Shown one piece after another: positions 21,110 to 32,107 of a stretch of 64,000 bases of DNA. Numbering within the stretch: position 1 is the first letter of the stretch; every line of letters starts with the position of its first letter. The notes under the pieces were generated by a model. The model saw nothing but the letters and a program-made list of their open reading frames with translations. It had not been told where the DNA came from and made no database searches. Both the position numbers and the translations under genes were made by a program. This stretch comes from Ricinus communis (lineage: Eukaryota > Streptophyta > Magnoliopsida > Malpighiales > Euphorbiaceae). Location: positions 32,585,159 to 32,649,158 of the forward strand of contig NC_063257.1 of NCBI RefSeq assembly GCF_019578655.1. The letters are read 5' to 3'.

Positions 21110-24100
21110 AGTGAATTTTCCAACCACAAGCACAAATCTTTGGCATGTTGATAGCGGATGTTCAAGGCACATAAAACAAGAGTCTTTTCGTAGATGTCAA
21201 GGACTATAAGGGAGGCAAAGTAACTTTTAGAAATGATGCCAAGGATAAGGTAATTGGCATTAGCTCCATTGGTAAGAATGGTAAATCTTTCATTGATGAT
21301 GTTTTCCTAGTTTATGGTTTGAAACATAATCTATTGAGTGTAAGTCAATTGTGTGATAAGGGGAAAATCACTTTTAACTCCAATGGATGCCTTGTTAATT
21401 CCCTAATAGATGATAAAGTGATATTTAATGGAAAAAGAAGTGGCAACACCTACACAATTGATCTACACAAAGTTGTTAATCAATTTTTCAAGTGTCTTAT
21501 GTCTATTAATGATGGATCTTGGCTATGGTATAGAAGACTTGGACATGCTAGCATGGAGCTTCTACACAAGTTAGCCAAAGAGAAGCTAGTAAATGGACTT
21601 CCTAAAGTAAAGTTCATCAAAGACAAGCCTTGCGTACCATGCCAAATGGGAAAACAACATCAATCATCCTTTAAATCCAAAACCATTGTAAGTACTTCTA
21701 GACCACTTCAACTATTACATATGGATTTGTTTGGACCTACAAGAGTAGCTAGTTTGGGTGGAAAGTCATGCATTTGTGATTATTGATGATTACTCTAGAT
21801 CTACTGGGGTTAAACTTTCTTGCTCATAAGAATGAAGCTTTCTATGCTTTCGAATCTTTTGCAAAACGTGTCAAAATAAAAGAGGATATTTGATTTCCTT
21901 TATAAGAACTGTTCATGAAAAGGAATTTGAAAATGATCTTTTTGAAGATCTTTGTAAAGAATTTGGAATTTCTCACAATTCTTCATCTCTTAGAACTCCC
22001 CAACAAAATGGAGTTGTGGAAAGAAAAAAAAAAAGAACACTAGTGGAAATGGCTAGGACAATGCTCAATAAGTATAAACTTCCTTCATACTTTTGAGCCG
22101 AAGTCTTTAACACTAGTTGTTATGTTGCTAAAAGAGTTTTCAAAAGACCTTTACTAAAAAAAATATCTTATAAGCTTTGGAAAGGAAGAAAACCTAAGGT
22201 CTCATATCTTAGAGTTTTTGGTTGAAAATGCTACATTTTAAATACCAAGTACAACCTTGGAAAATTTGATGCGAAAATCGATATAGGAATTTCCCTAGGC
22301 TATTCCACCTCAAGCAAAGCTTATAGAGTCTTTAACAAACGCACTTTAATAGTTGAAGAGTCTATGGATGTTGATTTGATGAATCAAACAAGCTTGATCC
22401 TAGGAAAGGTATTTGTGTGAACAATCTTGTAGGTGCATTTGAGGAACTCAAAGTGAATGTTGATGACCCTTCAAAAGGATTAGATGAATCTATAGAGGAA
22501 GCTCAAGAAGATCAACACAATCAAGATGCCCTTCAAGATTCCCAATAGATGGAAAGCTCTCAAGATCTTCCAAAAGCTTGGAATTTCAAAAAGGATCATC
22601 CTCCCACTCAAATCATTAGAGATCTATCAAAAGGTGTAAGTACTCATTCTAAATTAGTAGCTTTAAATAATCTAGCCTTTGTTTCTCAGACTGATCCAAG
22701 GACCTTTGATGAGGCTCTAAAAGATTAGAGTTGGGTGATTGCTATGCAAGGTGAACTTAACCAATTTGAGAGAAACAAAGTGTGGGAACTTATTCCTAGA
22801 TCCAAAGATAACCAAATTATAAGTAGCAAATGGGTGTTTAGAAACAAGCTAGATGAGTAAGGCTCTGTCACTATAAACAAAGCTAGATTGGTTACAAAAG
22901 GTTACAACCAAAAGGAATGTATTGATGATGATGAGACATTTGCTCCGGTTACTAGATTATAAGCTATTAGGATGCTTTTAGCATATGCATGTTACATGAA
23001 TTTTAAGCTATTTCAAATGGATGTGAAAAGTGCTTTTTAAATGGTTCCATTGAAAAGGAAGTCTATGTTGAGCAACCTCCCAGTTTTGAAGATCATAAGT
23101 TTCCAAATCATGTTTTTAATCTTTCTAAAGCATTGTATGGATTGAAACAAGCTCCTAGAGCTTGTTATGAAAGGCTTAGTTCCTTTTTAATTGAAAATGG
23201 ATTTGAAAATGGCAAGGTTGACACTACTCTTTTTGTAAAGAAAAAAAAATATGATACTCTAATTGTTCAAATTTATATTGATGATATTATATTTGATACT
23301 ACTAATGAGTTGCTTTATGAGGATTTTGCTAAGTGCGTGACTAGGGAATTTGAAATGACATGATAAGAGAGCTCAAATTCTTCCTTGGTCTTCAAATCAA
23401 GCAAAGCAAAGATAAAATATTCATCAACCAATCTAAGTACACAAGAGAACTTCTAAAAAAATTTGAAATGGATGGTTGTAAATTAGCCAAGACCGCAATG
23501 AGTATCACAACTAAATTGGACAAGGTTGAGAAGGGCAAGAGCATAAATGAAAAGCTCTATAAAGGTATGATCATATTGCTTTTATACTTAACCGCCTCTA
23601 GACCCGATATTATGTATAGTGTTTGCCTTTGTGCTAGATTTCAATCTTGTCCAAAAGAATCTTATTTAAATGTCGTCAAAAGAATTTTGAAATATTTATA
23701 TGGAACCTTGAACTTAGGACTTTGGTATCCTAGAGAAACTCCCTTTGATATATTTGGTTATTCAAATGCCGATTATGTCGGTAGTCTATTAGATAAAAAG
23801 AGTACTTTCTGAACTTGCCATTTTATAGGCGAATGCTTAGTATCTCGGTTTAGCAAGAAACAAGTCTTGGTTGCTCTTTCCACTGCGGAAGCCGAATATG
23901 TGGCAGTGAGTTGTTGTTGTGCTCAAATTCTTTGGATAAGGCAACAATTAAGAGATTACGAGAGAGAGAGGTTGATCACATTCCTATCAAATATGAAAAC
24001 ACTAGTGCTATAAACCTTTCTAAGAACCTGTTCAACACTCTAGGAGTAAGCACATAGATATTAAAGACTATTTTTTGAGAGATTATGTTCAAAATGGTAG

Positions 24101-24227
24101 TATAGTACTAGAATATGTTGATATAAACAAACAACTAGCCGATATTTTTACCAAACCTCTAAATGAGGAGAGAATGAATTTCATAAAAAGAGAACTAGGA
24201 ATGATAGATGGAAGCCCCTTAGCTTAA
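21110..24227 (+). pseudogene. SIRE-like copia pol: protease, integrase, reverse transcriptase, RNase H
   Basis: The protease active site is 'WHVDSGCSRHI' near 21140. The GAG-pre-integrase and zinc part occupy 21319-21786 ('LWYRRLGHASMELLHKL', 'CVPCQMGKQ'), followed by the integrase core ('LLHMDLFGPTR', then 'RTPQQNGVVERKKK' at about 22000). RT runs from about 22730 ('GELNQFERNKVWELIPR') to 23812, with an intact Y-I-D-D catalytic box near 23272-23286. RNase H is at 23755-24225 ('ALSTAEAEYVAVSCC'), and pol ends at TAA 24225-24227. Single-base indels and stops occur near 21785, 22096, 23038, 23361 and 23812. The order with integrase before RT defines Ty1/copia. Confidence 0.92.
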
Positions 24228-24818
24228 ATCCTAGCCAATGTGTGCAAATCTTTGTTTGTGATGCTTATACTTGTACTTTTTTTCAATTATTGTACACAAC
24301 TTGATTACTGAAATTGTCTTAGTATTTGATTCTTTTAATCTTGGTACATTTCAGTACTCATACATAAAATAATATGATCAATAAGAAAAGAGCATGCTCA
24401 TGCATTCATTTTCGCATAGTTTTTGTATGAAATTACAAAAAGTATGCTCATACTTTATAGGTCCATAAGTAATCCTGAAAATGACTTTAAAAGCGCCCTC
24501 GCGACTCCTCAACGCGACCGTGATTTCTTAAAATTATAGCCGTTGTGACTAGTTTTTCAAAAGTGCGATTGCGCTCTTATGCTCGCCCGCGCTTCTCCTT
24601 GATTTCAACAGAAAATTAGCCATTACAAATTTTTTAAAAATGGGCTTTAATGTGCAACTAGCGGTTTTTGACCATTTTTCACACCCTCTTAAGGCCATAA
24701 AAGCCACATCTTACACATTTGCATCATTTTGCCACAATTAATTCATTAAGCTTTTAAAGACCCCTCTTTTCTTCTTCAAAAAAATTCCAACCTTCTCTTC
24801 CTCTTCCTCAAGACAAGC
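24228..24818 (+). other. Spacer between pol and third ORF of the copia element
   Basis: There is no gene here. At 24485-24600 lies a GC-rich island (GCGCCCTCGCG, GCGATTGCGC, GCCCGCGCTTCTCC) that reads like the LTR's GCGCGAGGGCGC motifs in the opposite orientation. The remainder is AT-rich, with a C/T-rich run before the third ORF suitable as a splice acceptor tract. Confidence 0.5.
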
Positions 24819-26039
24819 ATAGGTCCAAGAAAAGCTGTTGGAAGAAGCTCTTCATCAACTAAATCAATAATAGAAAGAATGAAGGGAGTGAATGATGAAG
24901 CTAGAATCAAATACATGACCATAGAGAGGAAAGAAATTCAACCTAGTATTTTCTTTAATAAAGAAGTTCTTCTTAAACTTGGTATATCACAAGAGGTACA
25001 CACCCTTCTTAACAATATAGGTCTTAGAGACTTCTTTCTACCTCCTCTCTTAGAAATTAGATTTGAAAATCTTACTAAGAAATTTCTTTTTACCTTAGTA
25101 ATCAACAAAAAGGGAGATGAGGATAACTATTATGGAAAAGAGTTTAGGCTTTTTGGGGAAAGAAGAACCCAATTCTCCTTCATTTTTGGGTTTTAAAAAA
25201 GAGTCCATCTCTTAATCATTGAAAAACCTTATAGAGATGCCTTTCTCTTTTTCTCAATTTTGGAGACAAATCTCCACCAAAGAAACCCACTCTAAAGATT
25301 TCCTCTCTAAAGATCTTAAATCCATAACCCATTGGGTAATGTATAGGATGGTTGCTACCAATATCCATACAAGAGATAATGGGTTGAGAAAGTTCTCCAA
25401 AAAGATCTTATTTTCCTCTATGCGATGATTCATGATAAGTGCATCCTCACTTCTAAGTTCTTTCTTGATCACCTCTTTTATCTTGGCAATACTCAAAAGG
25501 GTGTCATTCTTATCTCTTCTCATGTCACCAAAATTGTCAAATACTTTCAAGCCCTTACTCCTCTAAATAAGACTTACCTAACTCCTCCTATCTCACCACT
25601 CTTACTTGGCTTAGCATTCCTAGAGCATGCAAAGGTCATTAGACTTGGATCTAAATGGAAAATGGATGGTGAATTCTTTCTTCTTATTGGGGAGTATATG
25701 GATGATAGGAAGAAAAGAAAGAAAGATTACAGGATCCCAAGTGAGCCAACCCTTTCTTCTTTTCTTACCCATCCTCTATCTCTTTTGAGGACAAAGTCCT
25801 AAAGCAAATGGAAAAGACTTGAAATTACCTCCACCATTTACATGCGGACTTAGTGGAGATCCAAAAACACACAAAATTCTTCATTGTCATGTAGAGGATT
25901 GGGAAGAAGAGAAGGAAGAAGAGGCTCCAAGTTCTCCTCTTCAAGCTAGCTCTAGTAGAAAAGAAAATGAGCTTATGATCTATTAAGAAGAAGAGAAGAA
26001 GAAGAAGAAGAAGAAAAGGATGACGAGGAAGAAGATTGA
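24819..26039 (+). pseudogene. Env-position third ORF of the SIRE-like copia element ('putative plant transposon protein' type)
   Basis: The likely original start is at 24819, where ATA now stands in frame before a basic N-terminus 'GPRKAVGRSSSSTKSIIER'. The next ATG is 24879. Residues from there read 'LGISQEVHTLLNNIGLRDFF' and 'FENLTKKFLFTL', then 'KEFRLFGERRTQFSFIFGF' before a stop at 25194. It resumes at about 25235 ('FSFSQFWRQIST', 'IHTRDNGLRK'). A second open frame, 25425-25802, includes 'HLFYLGNTQKGVILISSHVT'. The C-terminus, in a third frame, is acidic (E7-K-D2-E3-D) and stops at 26037-26039. Architecture and motifs parallel the Athila-type third ORF at 6619-8097. Function is unproven. 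Confidence 0.75.
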
Positions 26040-26516
26040 TTTCTTAATTTGTTTATCTTTTATTTTCTTTTGTTTCTCATTTTGTTTTCTCCTTCTCATG
26101 CATGTCTTCCTTTCATTTGATCATGCATATGTAAAGTTTTCTCTTTATGAATGCAATTTTATTATATTTTTTGGCTATCTCTTTATAAGTTTATCTTTCT
26201 TGTCCTTTTTAATTTTGTCAAAAGGGGAGAAAAATCTAAATTGATTAATGACAAAAAGGGGAGAGAAGTCTATGAAGAGAACACTTTAAATTGATTAATT
26301 TCCAAAAGGGGAGAGTTTATTAATAATTAACTTAAGTAATCAAATTTGTTTAATTACAAAATCAAAAGGGACACAAATGCAACTATTAAGGCAGAGTAAC
26401 AAATTGTTAAATACTTTAAGTAAATTGTTCTTTTGGCTCTTGAATATTAGTTGTTAGATATTCAATTGCACTTATACTTTATCAATTTTGAATTTCTAAT
26501 CAATTTGTTGTCAAAA
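26040..26516 (+). other. 3' untranslated region of the copia element
   Basis: T-rich at first; the hydrophobic frame 26020-26244 is a by-product of that composition and I do not call it a gene. From 26220 the phrase 'AAAAGGGGAGA' recurs at about 26221, 26254 and 26307, a repeated purine-rich motif. Confidence 0.6.
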
Positions 26517-26532
26517 TCAAAAAGAGAGAGAT
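26517..26532 (+). other. Polypurine tract of the SIRE-like copia element
   Basis: CAAAAAGAGAGAGATT immediately precedes the TGTTGACC that opens the 3' LTR. Confidence 0.8.
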
Positions 26533-27714
26533 TGTTGACCTAAGGTGCAATTGATCTCTATTTTGATTCTAACAACCAAATTGATTATCACTAACACCAT
26601 GACTGAGTGTCTACGTGACAGAGATTCAAATGAACCAAGCCTATCCTAAACAATCTTTAGCCTTGAAGCAAGTCTTGTAAAAAGACCTCAAAAGCGCGAA
26701 GGTGCTTCCAAGGCACGGGGACGCTTTTCATATGGCTAAAAATTTACAAGACGTTGAAAAATCCACCTGATAGCAAGCTAATCATCTCGTGACACTTGGT
26801 AGTCAAAGTGTCAAAGTTTCAAGAAGCGCGAGGGCACTTGAAAAGCGCGAGGATGTATCTCTCTAGGCTTTGAGATAAATTCTAGCAGAAGATAGAGTGA
26901 CAAGAAGCAGGAGGGCGCTTCTAGGCGCGGTCAAGAAAAATGCGAGGGCGCAATTATGGCGCGAGGGCGTTTTTACAATTAATACGATGTCAATAACTAT
27001 TGAGACATCAGGCACCTTATCAGTGTCACGTGGCTGAAGCCGATGGAGCCCCAAAGTCTCCTTTCAAAAATCTCGAGCGCGCTTGGAAAGCGCAGGGGCG
27101 CTTTTCATGACTTTAGGTAATTTTTGCCAAGTCATCAAATCTTACAATTAAAGAGTTTTGGCTTCATTATAATGTCTCCAAGAGATTGGTATGTGTATAG
27201 ATACCACTCTTAAAGATTGTACAACAAAATGTGTGAATTATATATACCAAAACTCTTACAAACTTATTTCTCAACTTTCTACACTCATTTTTTTTTTTTT
27301 TGTAAAGTGTATTAAGTTGAAACTCTTTGTTCAACTAAAACTTAAAAGGGTTGTTGTGTGAGCCTAGTTATTAAAAACACAAGGAACTGGTTGTTGAGTA
27401 ACCATTAATACTCAAGAGTTAAGGGAATTAGTGAGAGTTTGATACACTAAGGGAAGAGGTTTAATATGAGCCTTAAAAACACCAAATTGTTGGGTGAATT
27501 TGTAAAACCCAAAGGTTGTAATCTTAGTGATTATAATGAAACACTTAAGTACGATCTTGAGGAGTGAATGTAGGGAGATTTGTTCCCGAACCATTATAAG
27601 TCCTTGGTGTTATCTTCTCTAACCCTTACTCTCTTATATTTACCTTAATCTCTTGTGTTTTTACCTAAAATCTTTTATTTCCGCAATTTGAAGTCACCAA
27701 TTCAACCCCCAACA
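26533..27714 (+). repeat. 3' LTR of the SIRE-like copia element
   Basis: It opens TGTTGACC and ends ...CCCCCAACA, the inverted TGTT...AACA ends of copia LTRs. It aligns with 17769-18881 over almost its full length. It has an extra GC-rich portion near 26823-26965 and lacks about 20 bp near its right end compared with the 5' copy. The two LTRs differ at many positions, so insertion was not recent. Confidence 0.9.
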
Positions 27715-27837
27715 TCTTCAATGCATTTCTATAAATGGCAAATCCTATAATAAATTCTTTATTCTTTAAACATAAACTAAAACGCTGATTTGACTCAGAT
27801 AAGCTTTAATTTCTATTTTTAATTTATTATATTTATT

Positions 27838-28287
27838 AGAGCATCTGTAATGTATTTTTTATATTAAATTTTTTATTTTAAACAGTTAATATTTAAAGAG
27901 TATAATTTTTATCACAAAAAGGATCTTAAAAAAATATTTAGATTTAAAAAAAATTATTTAAATTCAATGGACTTCTTATATTTTACTTTTTATTTTATTT
28001 TTATCTATATAAGTATTAATACTTTTAATTTTTTTCTTTTTTTAATTTTTATCAATAAGAAAATAAAATTATAAATATTAATTAATTAAGTATATAAAAA
28101 CTTATAGTGTATTTATTAAAAATAAAATAGAGAATGAAATTTGACTTTTCATATATAAAAAAAAAAACTAAACCAACTGTCTATTTTATATTTAAAGATA
28201 AAAGAGTGTACTTGAAACTTTATTTTACAAGATGACTCTTTAAAATAAAGAATTTAATATATATAAAAAGTATATTGGAGATATTCT
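27838..28287 (+). repeat. AT-rich MITE, ~450 bp, family member 1
   Basis: It starts AGAGCATCTGTAATGTA and ends TATATTGGAGATATTCT, forming imperfect inverted ends of the 'gagcatctccaatg' kind common in plant hAT-type MITEs. Inner landmarks (AAAATAGAGAATGAAATTTG, ACTCTTTAAAATAAAG) recur at 49055-49460 and, inverted, at 28288-28545 and 59899-60235. It has no coding potential. Confidence 0.65.
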
Positions 28288-28545
28288 AACACTTCGATGT
28301 ACTTTTTGTTTTTTATATCTAAAGTAGAGAGTTGATTTATAGAGATCCAAACTTTACTCTCTACTTTCTATTTAATAAATGCATTATAAATTTTCATACA
28401 TTTGATTAATAGATATTTATATTTTTTATTTTTTTCATTGATCAAAATTAAAAAGAAAATATAAAGAAAAATTAAAATTATTAATTTTTATAAAAATAAA
28501 AGTAAAATAAAGAATAAAATATTTTAAGATGCAATGAAAGTAAGG
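28288..28545 (-). repeat. AT-rich MITE, partial inverted copy, family member 2
   Basis: This adjoins member 1 in the opposite orientation. GATGTACTTTTTGTTTTTTA matches the reverse complement of member 1's right end, and AGAGAGTTG, ACTCTCTACTTTCTATTTAA and AATAAATGCATTATAAATTT follow in the same order as at 59899-60235. It is truncated. Confidence 0.55.
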
Positions 28546-28584
28546 AAGATATAGTAAAGTTTATCCGGGTATTTCAGACCCTTT

Positions 28585-28850
28585 CATCCTCAAAACGCTG
28601 GCTCTTAAAAATGCAATGCAGTGGGCAATTTCAAGGAATTGGCGGGAGGTGAAGTTTGAAGGAGATACTCCATAAGTGGTCTATTGTGCAACAAACCGGT
28701 CTCAACCATATTTTTAAAGATATCACCCTCTATAAAGCTACTTTTGTTTCTATATCTTTAAGTTATATTCCCAGAGGCTGTAATGGTTTAGCTCGTAACC
28801 AAGCTAAACAGATTTTCTGTAAATTAAGTCTTTTAAAAATTGATTTATAC
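28585..28850 (+). pseudogene. RNase H-like (RVT_3) domain fragment of a LINE-type element
   Basis: One frame reads 'LALKNAMQWAISRNWREVKF' followed by 'EGDTP', then a stop. The next frame (from about 28690) reads 'LNHIFKDITLYKATFVSISL' and 'YIPRGCNGLARNQAKQ'. This is the helix, 'E.D', and 'F.PR.CN..A...AK' pattern of the plant RNase H-like domain at the end of LINE reverse transcriptases or in stand-alone copies. No RT lies next to it. Confidence 0.65.
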
Positions 28851-28870
28851 AAGATTAGAGTTGATTTGTA

Positions 28871-29538
28871 AATTAAAAAAAAAAACGACATTTCATTTGT
28901 AAGTTAAGTCTTTTAAAAATTGATTTGTAAATTAAAAGAATTTTGCATTAAAATTCGAATTAACCACAGTGTTAAAGCAATAATATTTGGCCCAATCTAA
29001 AGCAAATGTATATAACTTGAACTAAAAGGGAAAGTTACTCGGTATTTGGTTCAAATTTTTTTGTTGGGTACTGGAGGTAACAAATTTTATCCTTACCCTT
29101 TTATAACTTCTAATTCATTTTTATTATACGGATATGAGTAATAAATAAAAAATATATAAAAATTAAATAGATTGTGTAAATAAGAAAATGACCATTATTT
29201 ATATGAGTTGAGTTAGATTGATATGAATACCCACTTATGGATCATTTCATTTTTTTGAATTATTTTTAAAATCCTTATTTTTAAGATCTCAATAACATTT
29301 TCATCTCAAACTAAATGGGTTTACAAAATATAATTTTCATTTGCAAAAATACTTTTCTTCTTTAAAATACCAATAAATTTGTAAAAGAAATAGCATCTCT
29401 TTCAAAATATGATATGATATGACTTAACTATTTACTAAAAAATAAAAAATATAATTTGTTTTTACATTGTTTCTTATAATCTTTTTTTCTTTACTCATTT
29501 TTTAAATTTTAAAAATTATAATCTATACTATCAATGTA
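28871..29538. other. AT-rich intergenic DNA, nothing recognised
   Basis: No open frame of note, no RNA gene and no clear repeat. Composition is strongly A+T with homopolymer runs. Confidence 0.6.
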
Positions 29539-29789
29539 AGGCCTAATTACTAATTAAATCCTAAGCTTTATACTTTTTAATAATTTTATCCAATTATTTT
29601 AAAATTTTAAATTAAATACCTATACTTTCAATTTATATTCAAAAACACTTTTCGATAACAATTTTTGAAATTTTACAATGAGAAAAATGACGTACCAAGT
29701 CAATTCTACTTACGAATTGTTGGAATTCGGGTCAGGTCACCCATGACCCATTTATTTTAATTGACTCATATTAATTATAATTAATTTTA

Positions 29790-30356
29790 AGCCCTGGGAT
29801 TTGACGGCGGACTTAAAAAGCCACCTTAGACGCTTTAAGCCCAATCATTCCGGATAACGCTTGCATCCTCTGTATTACCGCGGCTGCTAGCATAGAGTTA
29901 GCTGATGCTTATTCCCCAGATATTGTCATTGCTTCTTCTCCAGGAAAAGAAGTTCATGACCCGTAGACCTTCTACCTCCATGCAGCATTGCTCTGTAAGG
30001 CTTTCGCCCATTACAAAAAATTCTCCACTGCCACCTCCTCTAGGAGTCTGGGGCCGTGTCTCAGTCCTAGTGTGGCTGATCATCCTCTCAGACTAGCTAC
30101 TGATTATCGCCTTGGTAAGCTATTGCCTCAGCAACCGGCTAATCAGACGCGAGCCCCTCCTAGGGCGGATTCCTCCTTTTGCTTCTCAGCCTACGGGGTA
30201 TTAGCAACCGTTTCCAGCTGTTGTTCTCCTCCCAAGGGCAGGTTCTTACGTGTTACTCACCTGTCCGCCACTGGAAACACCACTTCCCGTCCGACTTGCA
30301 TGTGTTAAGCATGCCGCTAGTGTTTATCCTGAGCCAGGATCGAACTCTCCATGAGA
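29790..30356 (-). rRNA. rrn16: Truncated plastid 16S rRNA relic
   Basis: The 5' end corresponds to 30356 (TCTCATGGAGAGTTCGATCC on the minus strand). The gene is cut at about base 567. The 'ACCGCGGCTGCTAG' segment at 29877-29890 is the 530-loop region in reverse complement. It is non-functional: it lacks about 60 percent of the molecule and carries transition mutations. Confidence 0.95.
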
Positions 30357-30586
30357 TTCTCAGTTGCATTACGTATAGCTTCCTTGTTCGTACACAAAGC
30401 TGATTCGGAATTGTCTTTCATTTTCGGGCATAACTTTAATCCATGGGCTTTATATTCTCTTAGAGTTTGCTCCAAGAAATATAGCCATCCCTACCCCCTC
30501 ACATCAATCCCACGAGCCTCTTATCTATTCTCATTCGATCACGACAGTGGGGGAACAAGTCAAAATAGAAAAACTCACATTGGGTT

Positions 30587-30658
30587 TAGGGATAATCAGG
30601 CTCGAACTGATGACTTCCACCACGTCAAGGTGACACTCTACCGCCGAGTTATATCCCT
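30587..30658 (-). tRNA. trnV-GAC: Plastid-type tRNA-Val(GAC) relic
   Basis: A 72-nt cloverleaf can be read on the minus strand: acceptor AGGGATA pairing with TATCCCT, D-arm around CTCGGCGGTAGAG, anticodon loop TTGACGT (anticodon GAC), T-arm with GTTCGAGC. It is nearly identical to the plastid gene as I remember it. It lies outside plastid context and is not expected to be expressed. Confidence 0.9.
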
Positions 30659-31163
30659 CCCCTTGCCCCCATCAAGAAAGAGAACTAACCAATCCTAAGG
30701 CAAAAGGTCGAAAAACTCAACGCTATTATTCTTGAACAACTTGGAGTCGGGCCTTCTTTTCGTACTATTACGGATGCGAAAATAATGGAAAAATTTGGAT
30801 TCAATTGTCAACTGCTCCTATCGGAAATAGGATTGACTACGGATTAGAGCCATAGCACATGGTAATTAATTATTGTTAATTGTTTGTGTTGGTAACTATT
30901 AGGGAAGTTACCAATACAACATAATTAGAGGAAGTTAACTTAAAGTGTGTAACTTCCTCTACCATTATTAATCATTACTTGAAATAAAACAAAAGTTCTC
31001 TCTATCTGTTTTTAGACAAAAATTAAGAACTTAAGATATTTGGGTTATGAATATTAAAATACCATTCCCTGGTATGTTGTGTTGGTGATCTAGTACAAAT
31101 CAATATATTTGTGGAATCATCAAGAGGTAACTATTTTTCTATTAATTTCCACTTAAACTACAT

Positions 31164-31175
31164 TGGTATCAGAGC
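31164..31175 (+). other. Primer binding site of second copia element
   Basis: TGGTATCAGAGC, complementary to initiator tRNA-Met, sits one base after the 5' LTR end. Confidence 0.93.
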
Positions 31176-32107
31176 TTAATGATGATTTCCATATTGTGTT
31201 TAACTAATATTTTTATGGCTTGCAAAATTGAAATTTGAAAATTCAGAAATTATTAAAAATAATATGATGGCAGTACTTTGAGACTATATTTTCATTCGAT
31301 TTTTTTATTCTTCATGCTATAGAAAATATGTATTCTTAAATTAGGATATAAAAACTTTAAATTGATATATAGAACATAATTTTTAGAGTTTTCTGTTGAA
31401 AGATTTGAGTGTACAAAGTTGGGTGTTTGAAACTCGAATTCTGAAATTTTTTATTTCATAATCAACATGGCAATTTTGGCATATTTTTTATTTATGTTTA
31501 CTGTTCTTTGGACCTAATGATTAATATGTGTTTGAAGTAGGAAATTACATCTTTAATTTGACATAAAGAACACTCAAAACTCATTTGTGTAGAAAAAGTT
31601 ATGATTCTTTAAATTATGGAAGTTGAAAATCGAATTCTGATTTTTTTTTTATTATAGGGTTCTTAAGGTTGAAGATGAAGTGACTCACTCTCTTCATCTC
31701 AATGTGTTTCTCAAACGTACATTCTAGACATCAAAATCAAAAATAAATTGTACCATTGAACTCACAATATATGAAAATGTTGGCAGGAGGTGAGGGGAGT
31801 AGAAAAATCTTTTAAAACTAACTCGCATGGCAGAGCGCATGTGTGGCTCAGTTTGGCGACTAACTGTTGTGCGGTTAGCAACTTATATCTTATCCACTTG
31901 CACCCAATGGTACGTGGGGGCGCATGTGGCGTCTCCAGAAGGCTGTCTTGAACACCGCCACCTCCATGGACTCCATTATTATTTGTCAATTAAAATTATT
32001 TTTTCAAATATTAAAATATTTTTTATTTTCTCTTCTTTAGAAAATGAAAAATTAAATTAAAATTACTTTGATGAAAATAAAATCTGAAAAAAATATGAGA
32101 TATATTC
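31176..32107 (+). other. Leader of second copia element, no gene
   Basis: AT-rich sequence between the primer site and the solo LTR. Only short chance frames are present. Confidence 0.6.

Larger units (their letters stand above)
17769..27714 (+). mobile_element. SIRE-like Ty1/copia retrotransposon with both LTRs
   Basis: LTRs at 17769-18881 and 26533-27714 flank a primer site, gag, pol in copia order (protease, integrase, RT, RNase H), a third ORF after pol and a polypurine tract. A copia element with a third, env-position ORF is the SIRE (sometimes 'agrovirus') layout. The coding parts carry many stops and frameshifts, and a plastid-derived segment interrupts gag. No clear 5-bp target duplication flanks it, and the first ~15 bp of the 5' LTR are not recognisable. 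Confidence 0.9.
29790..30862 (-). other. Nuclear plastid DNA insert (NUPT): 16S rRNA 5' part to trnV spacer
   Basis: On the minus strand this reads, from high to low coordinates, part of the plastid inverted-repeat spacer upstream of trnV, trnV-GAC, the rRNA operon promoter spacer, and the first ~567 bases of 16S rRNA. Order and spacing match plastid genomes. Compared with the remembered plastid sequence, changes are mostly C-to-T and G-to-A, as expected for methylated nuclear DNA. It lies wholly within a retrotransposon LTR, so it is nuclear and not contamination. Confidence 0.93.
29718..31162 (+). repeat. 5' LTR of second copia element, split by plastid DNA
   Basis: The LTR halves are 29718-29789 and 30863-31162. 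Together they match the uninterrupted 3' LTR (43159-43555). The left half stops at AATTAATTTTA and the right half resumes at ATTGTTAATTGTTTGTG, with only a few LTR bases lost. Confidence 0.87.

Noticed and set aside
26020..26244. Hydrophobic 74-residue frame that looks like a membrane protein
   Set aside because: It overlaps the acidic tail of the third ORF in another frame, and its hydrophobicity comes from T-rich untranslated DNA.
29790..30658. A functional rRNA operon, or bacterial/plastid contamination
   Set aside because: The segment is truncated, mutated and flanked on both sides by the same copia LTR, so it is an inserted nuclear relic.
29898..30698. Several overlapping open frames of 60-115 residues
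   Set aside because: They lie in the reverse complement of plastid 16S rRNA and trnV and encode no protein; they are open by chance.
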